Source: Candidatus Peregrinibacteria bacterium | Lineage (GTDB): Bacteria; Patescibacteriota; Gracilibacteria; UBA1369; LOWO2-01-FULL-3 | Direction: 5' to 3' | Length of the DNA stretch: 23,582 nt | Assembly (NCBI GenBank): GCA_003566255.1 | Contig: PXEC01000012.1 | Location: 1 to 23,582 of the forward strand | Part shown: piece after piece, positions 22,390 to 23,582 of the stretch | Position numbering within the stretch: the stretch's first letter is position 1 | Layout: each line of letters starts with the position of its first letter | The notes under the pieces: generated by a model | What the model was told of the DNA's origin: nothing | Databases searched by the model: none | What the model saw: the letters and a program-made list of their open reading frames with translations, nothing else | Program-made: the position numbers and the translations under genes

Positions 22390-23582
22390 ATGGAGAGAAT
22401 GGGATCCCAGGAGGACCTTGAAAAGAAGAAAGAAGAGGAAATACAAAGGTTGTTGGAGGAGGGGCGTGTTTTAAGGAATTCTTCCGGCGCGAATTTGACG
22501 GAAGGGACTTTGAGTGTGAACAACATCAAGATGGGAGACGGATGCCGACAAAACTGTATTCACTGCGGGGCTTATAATAAGGAGGGTGATAAGTGGGACT
22601 TGGTAGCCAATGCCGTTACTTACGAAAGAATAAAGGAGGTTTTGCTGCAGGAATTTTTGGTGGAGGTTCCTCAAGGAGAAGAGAATGTGGAAGGAGTGAC
22701 CAAGTATGTAAAGAAAAGATTAATAGATCTGTTTGCCAATTATGTAACTACCGACATTAATCAAGAGCCCTTGGATTCCGATGCTTTTTTGCATTTTGCG
22801 AAGCTGGTGAAGAAACTAAGCGGAGGGGCTTCCAGGGCGGTTTGTGTCAGTCATGGAGTTACGATGAAGGGAGAAAAGTCTTCTTCGGAGCAGATAAAAA
22901 GATTGAGAGAAATTGTAGAGTTTATGGGAGAGTATGATGTTTTTGTTTTGTCTATGGACTTTGCCAGACTGGGAGGAAAAATAGATTACAAAACAAATTT
23001 GGACTCCTACGTAACCACTCTTAATGAGCTTAAGCCAGCTATCGAAAAAGGCGTTCATGTTACAGTTTCAATTCAGGGAGATGACGAGAAAGATGGCCCT
23101 TATAATAGAGCCAGAGCTGTGAGCCTTTATGAGAATGTAAAAAAGAAATTGGAGCAGGATTTTGGTTGGGATCCGCGCTTGTTTAACAATATTGTTGTCA
23201 AAACCGAAAGAGCTTGGGTGAAAAAGGGAGGCGCAAGGCTTTTGCCTGGGGTTGATCCGGGCGGGCAGTGTCCTGTTATTCCGGACGAAGAATTTGTCTA
23301 TAATCACTTGAAGTCTGCCACTATGGGTGGATTTTTGGACATGATCACCGGAGGGCTGTATATGCATCCGTATAATGCTCATAGGACGTACAATGATGTT
23401 TTGGAGATCAGCAGAAAGCTGTGTGGCAGAACCAAACGTCCAAGCAAATGTTCGTGGGAAGAGGTTGAATATGGATGTAGCTTGGAGGACTTGTCTTACT
23501 TCTTTACACGCGAAGGGAAACGACGATTATTGAGAGTAAGGCGGCAATGGGGGCGTTTGCGTCAGCCGGAACTCAAGAAAGA
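22390..23582 (+). CDS. Radical SAM-type protein, partial (C-terminus off window)
   Basis: The frame is open from ATG 22390 to the window edge, 397 codons. Motif GCRQNCIHCGA gives CX3CX2C with C52, C56 and C59, the iron-sulfur site of radical SAM enzymes. Later blocks: TTDINQEPLDSD where the family has its SAM-contacting strand, VFVLSMDFARLGGKIDY, VHVTVSIQGDDE and GGFLDMITGGLYMHPYNAH. An N-terminal helix rich in lysine and glutamate (about 5-25) precedes the barrel. Substrate is not recognisable. An alternative start is the ATG at 22399. It diverges from the PAS-GAF gene across 182 bases. Confidence 0.78.
   Translation, partial: MERMGSQEDLEKKKEEEIQRLLEEGRVLRNSSGANLTEGTLSVNNIKMGDGCRQNCIHCGAYNKEGDKWDLVANAVTYERIKEVLLQEFLVEVPQGEENVEGVTKYVKKRLIDLFANYVTTDINQEPLDSDAFLHFAKLVKKLSGGASRAVCVSHGVTMKGEKSSSEQIKRLREIVEFMGEYDVFVLSMDFARLGGKIDYKTNLDSYVTTLNELKPAIEKGVHVTVSIQGDDEKDGPYNRARAVSLYENVKKKLEQDFGWDPRLFNNIVVKTERAWVKKGGARLLPGVDPGGQCPVIPDEEFVYNHLKSATMGGFLDMITGGLYMHPYNAHRTYNDVLEISRKLCGRTKRPSKCSWEEVEYGCSLEDLSYFFTREGKRRLLRVRRQWGRLRQPELKK

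Overview
The window looks like chromosomal DNA of a Patescibacteria (Candidate Phyla Radiation) bacterium, probably Parcubacteria-like. This is inferred from gene content and style: a Mur ligase lacking its usual first domain, a VanW-domain exporter-like protein, an RNase Y operon, very short or overlapping gene junctions, few Shine-Dalgarno sites, and a tmRNA with a long tag. No 16S gene or other decisive taxonomic marker is present, so the assignment is tentative. Base composition is moderate and leans to AT.

Layout. 1-899 (-): partial dxr (isoprenoid synthesis) running off the left edge. 923-2096 (+): the infC-rpmI-rplT translation operon; infC appears to begin at an ATA codon. 2102-2931 (-): a secreted lipoprotein cyclophilin followed by acylphosphatase. 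3018-6783 (+): a tight operon of murF-like ligase, holB (DNA polymerase III delta prime), a PSP1/RicT protein and a membrane-anchored TPR protein. 6784-10265 (-): rny (RNase Y), a previously untracked 42-residue glycine-rich membrane peptide, and a VanW-family protein. 10266-10539: AT-rich divergent spacer. 10540-14911 (+): dnaN and mfd. 14964-15392 (+): ssrA (tmRNA).

15392-15732 is a non-coding stretch packed with structure: four copies (one inverted, three direct) of a motif of about 39 bp, a long inverted repeat beginning at the last base of tmRNA, and two strong hairpins. It is followed by an unrecognised 137-residue gene, then an ECF-like sigma factor joined to a transmembrane segment and an outer domain, overlapping rdgB (ITP/XTP pyrophosphatase). 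18024-22207 (-): a class A penicillin-binding protein and, upstream of it, a PAS-PAS-GAF sensory protein with no output domain. 22390-23582 (+): a partial radical-SAM-type protein running off the right edge.

How the genes fit together. Cell-wall functions recur (murF, vanW, PBP1A, possibly the small membrane peptide), next to core replication/repair (holB, dnaN, mfd), RNA turnover and ribosome rescue (rny, ssrA) and translation (infC, rpmI, rplT). Several genes have promoter -10 elements so close to the start codon (dnaN, murF, PBP) that their mRNAs should be leaderless or nearly so. The most novel material is the repeat cluster after ssrA together with the orphan gene and the membrane-tethered sigma factor that follow it.
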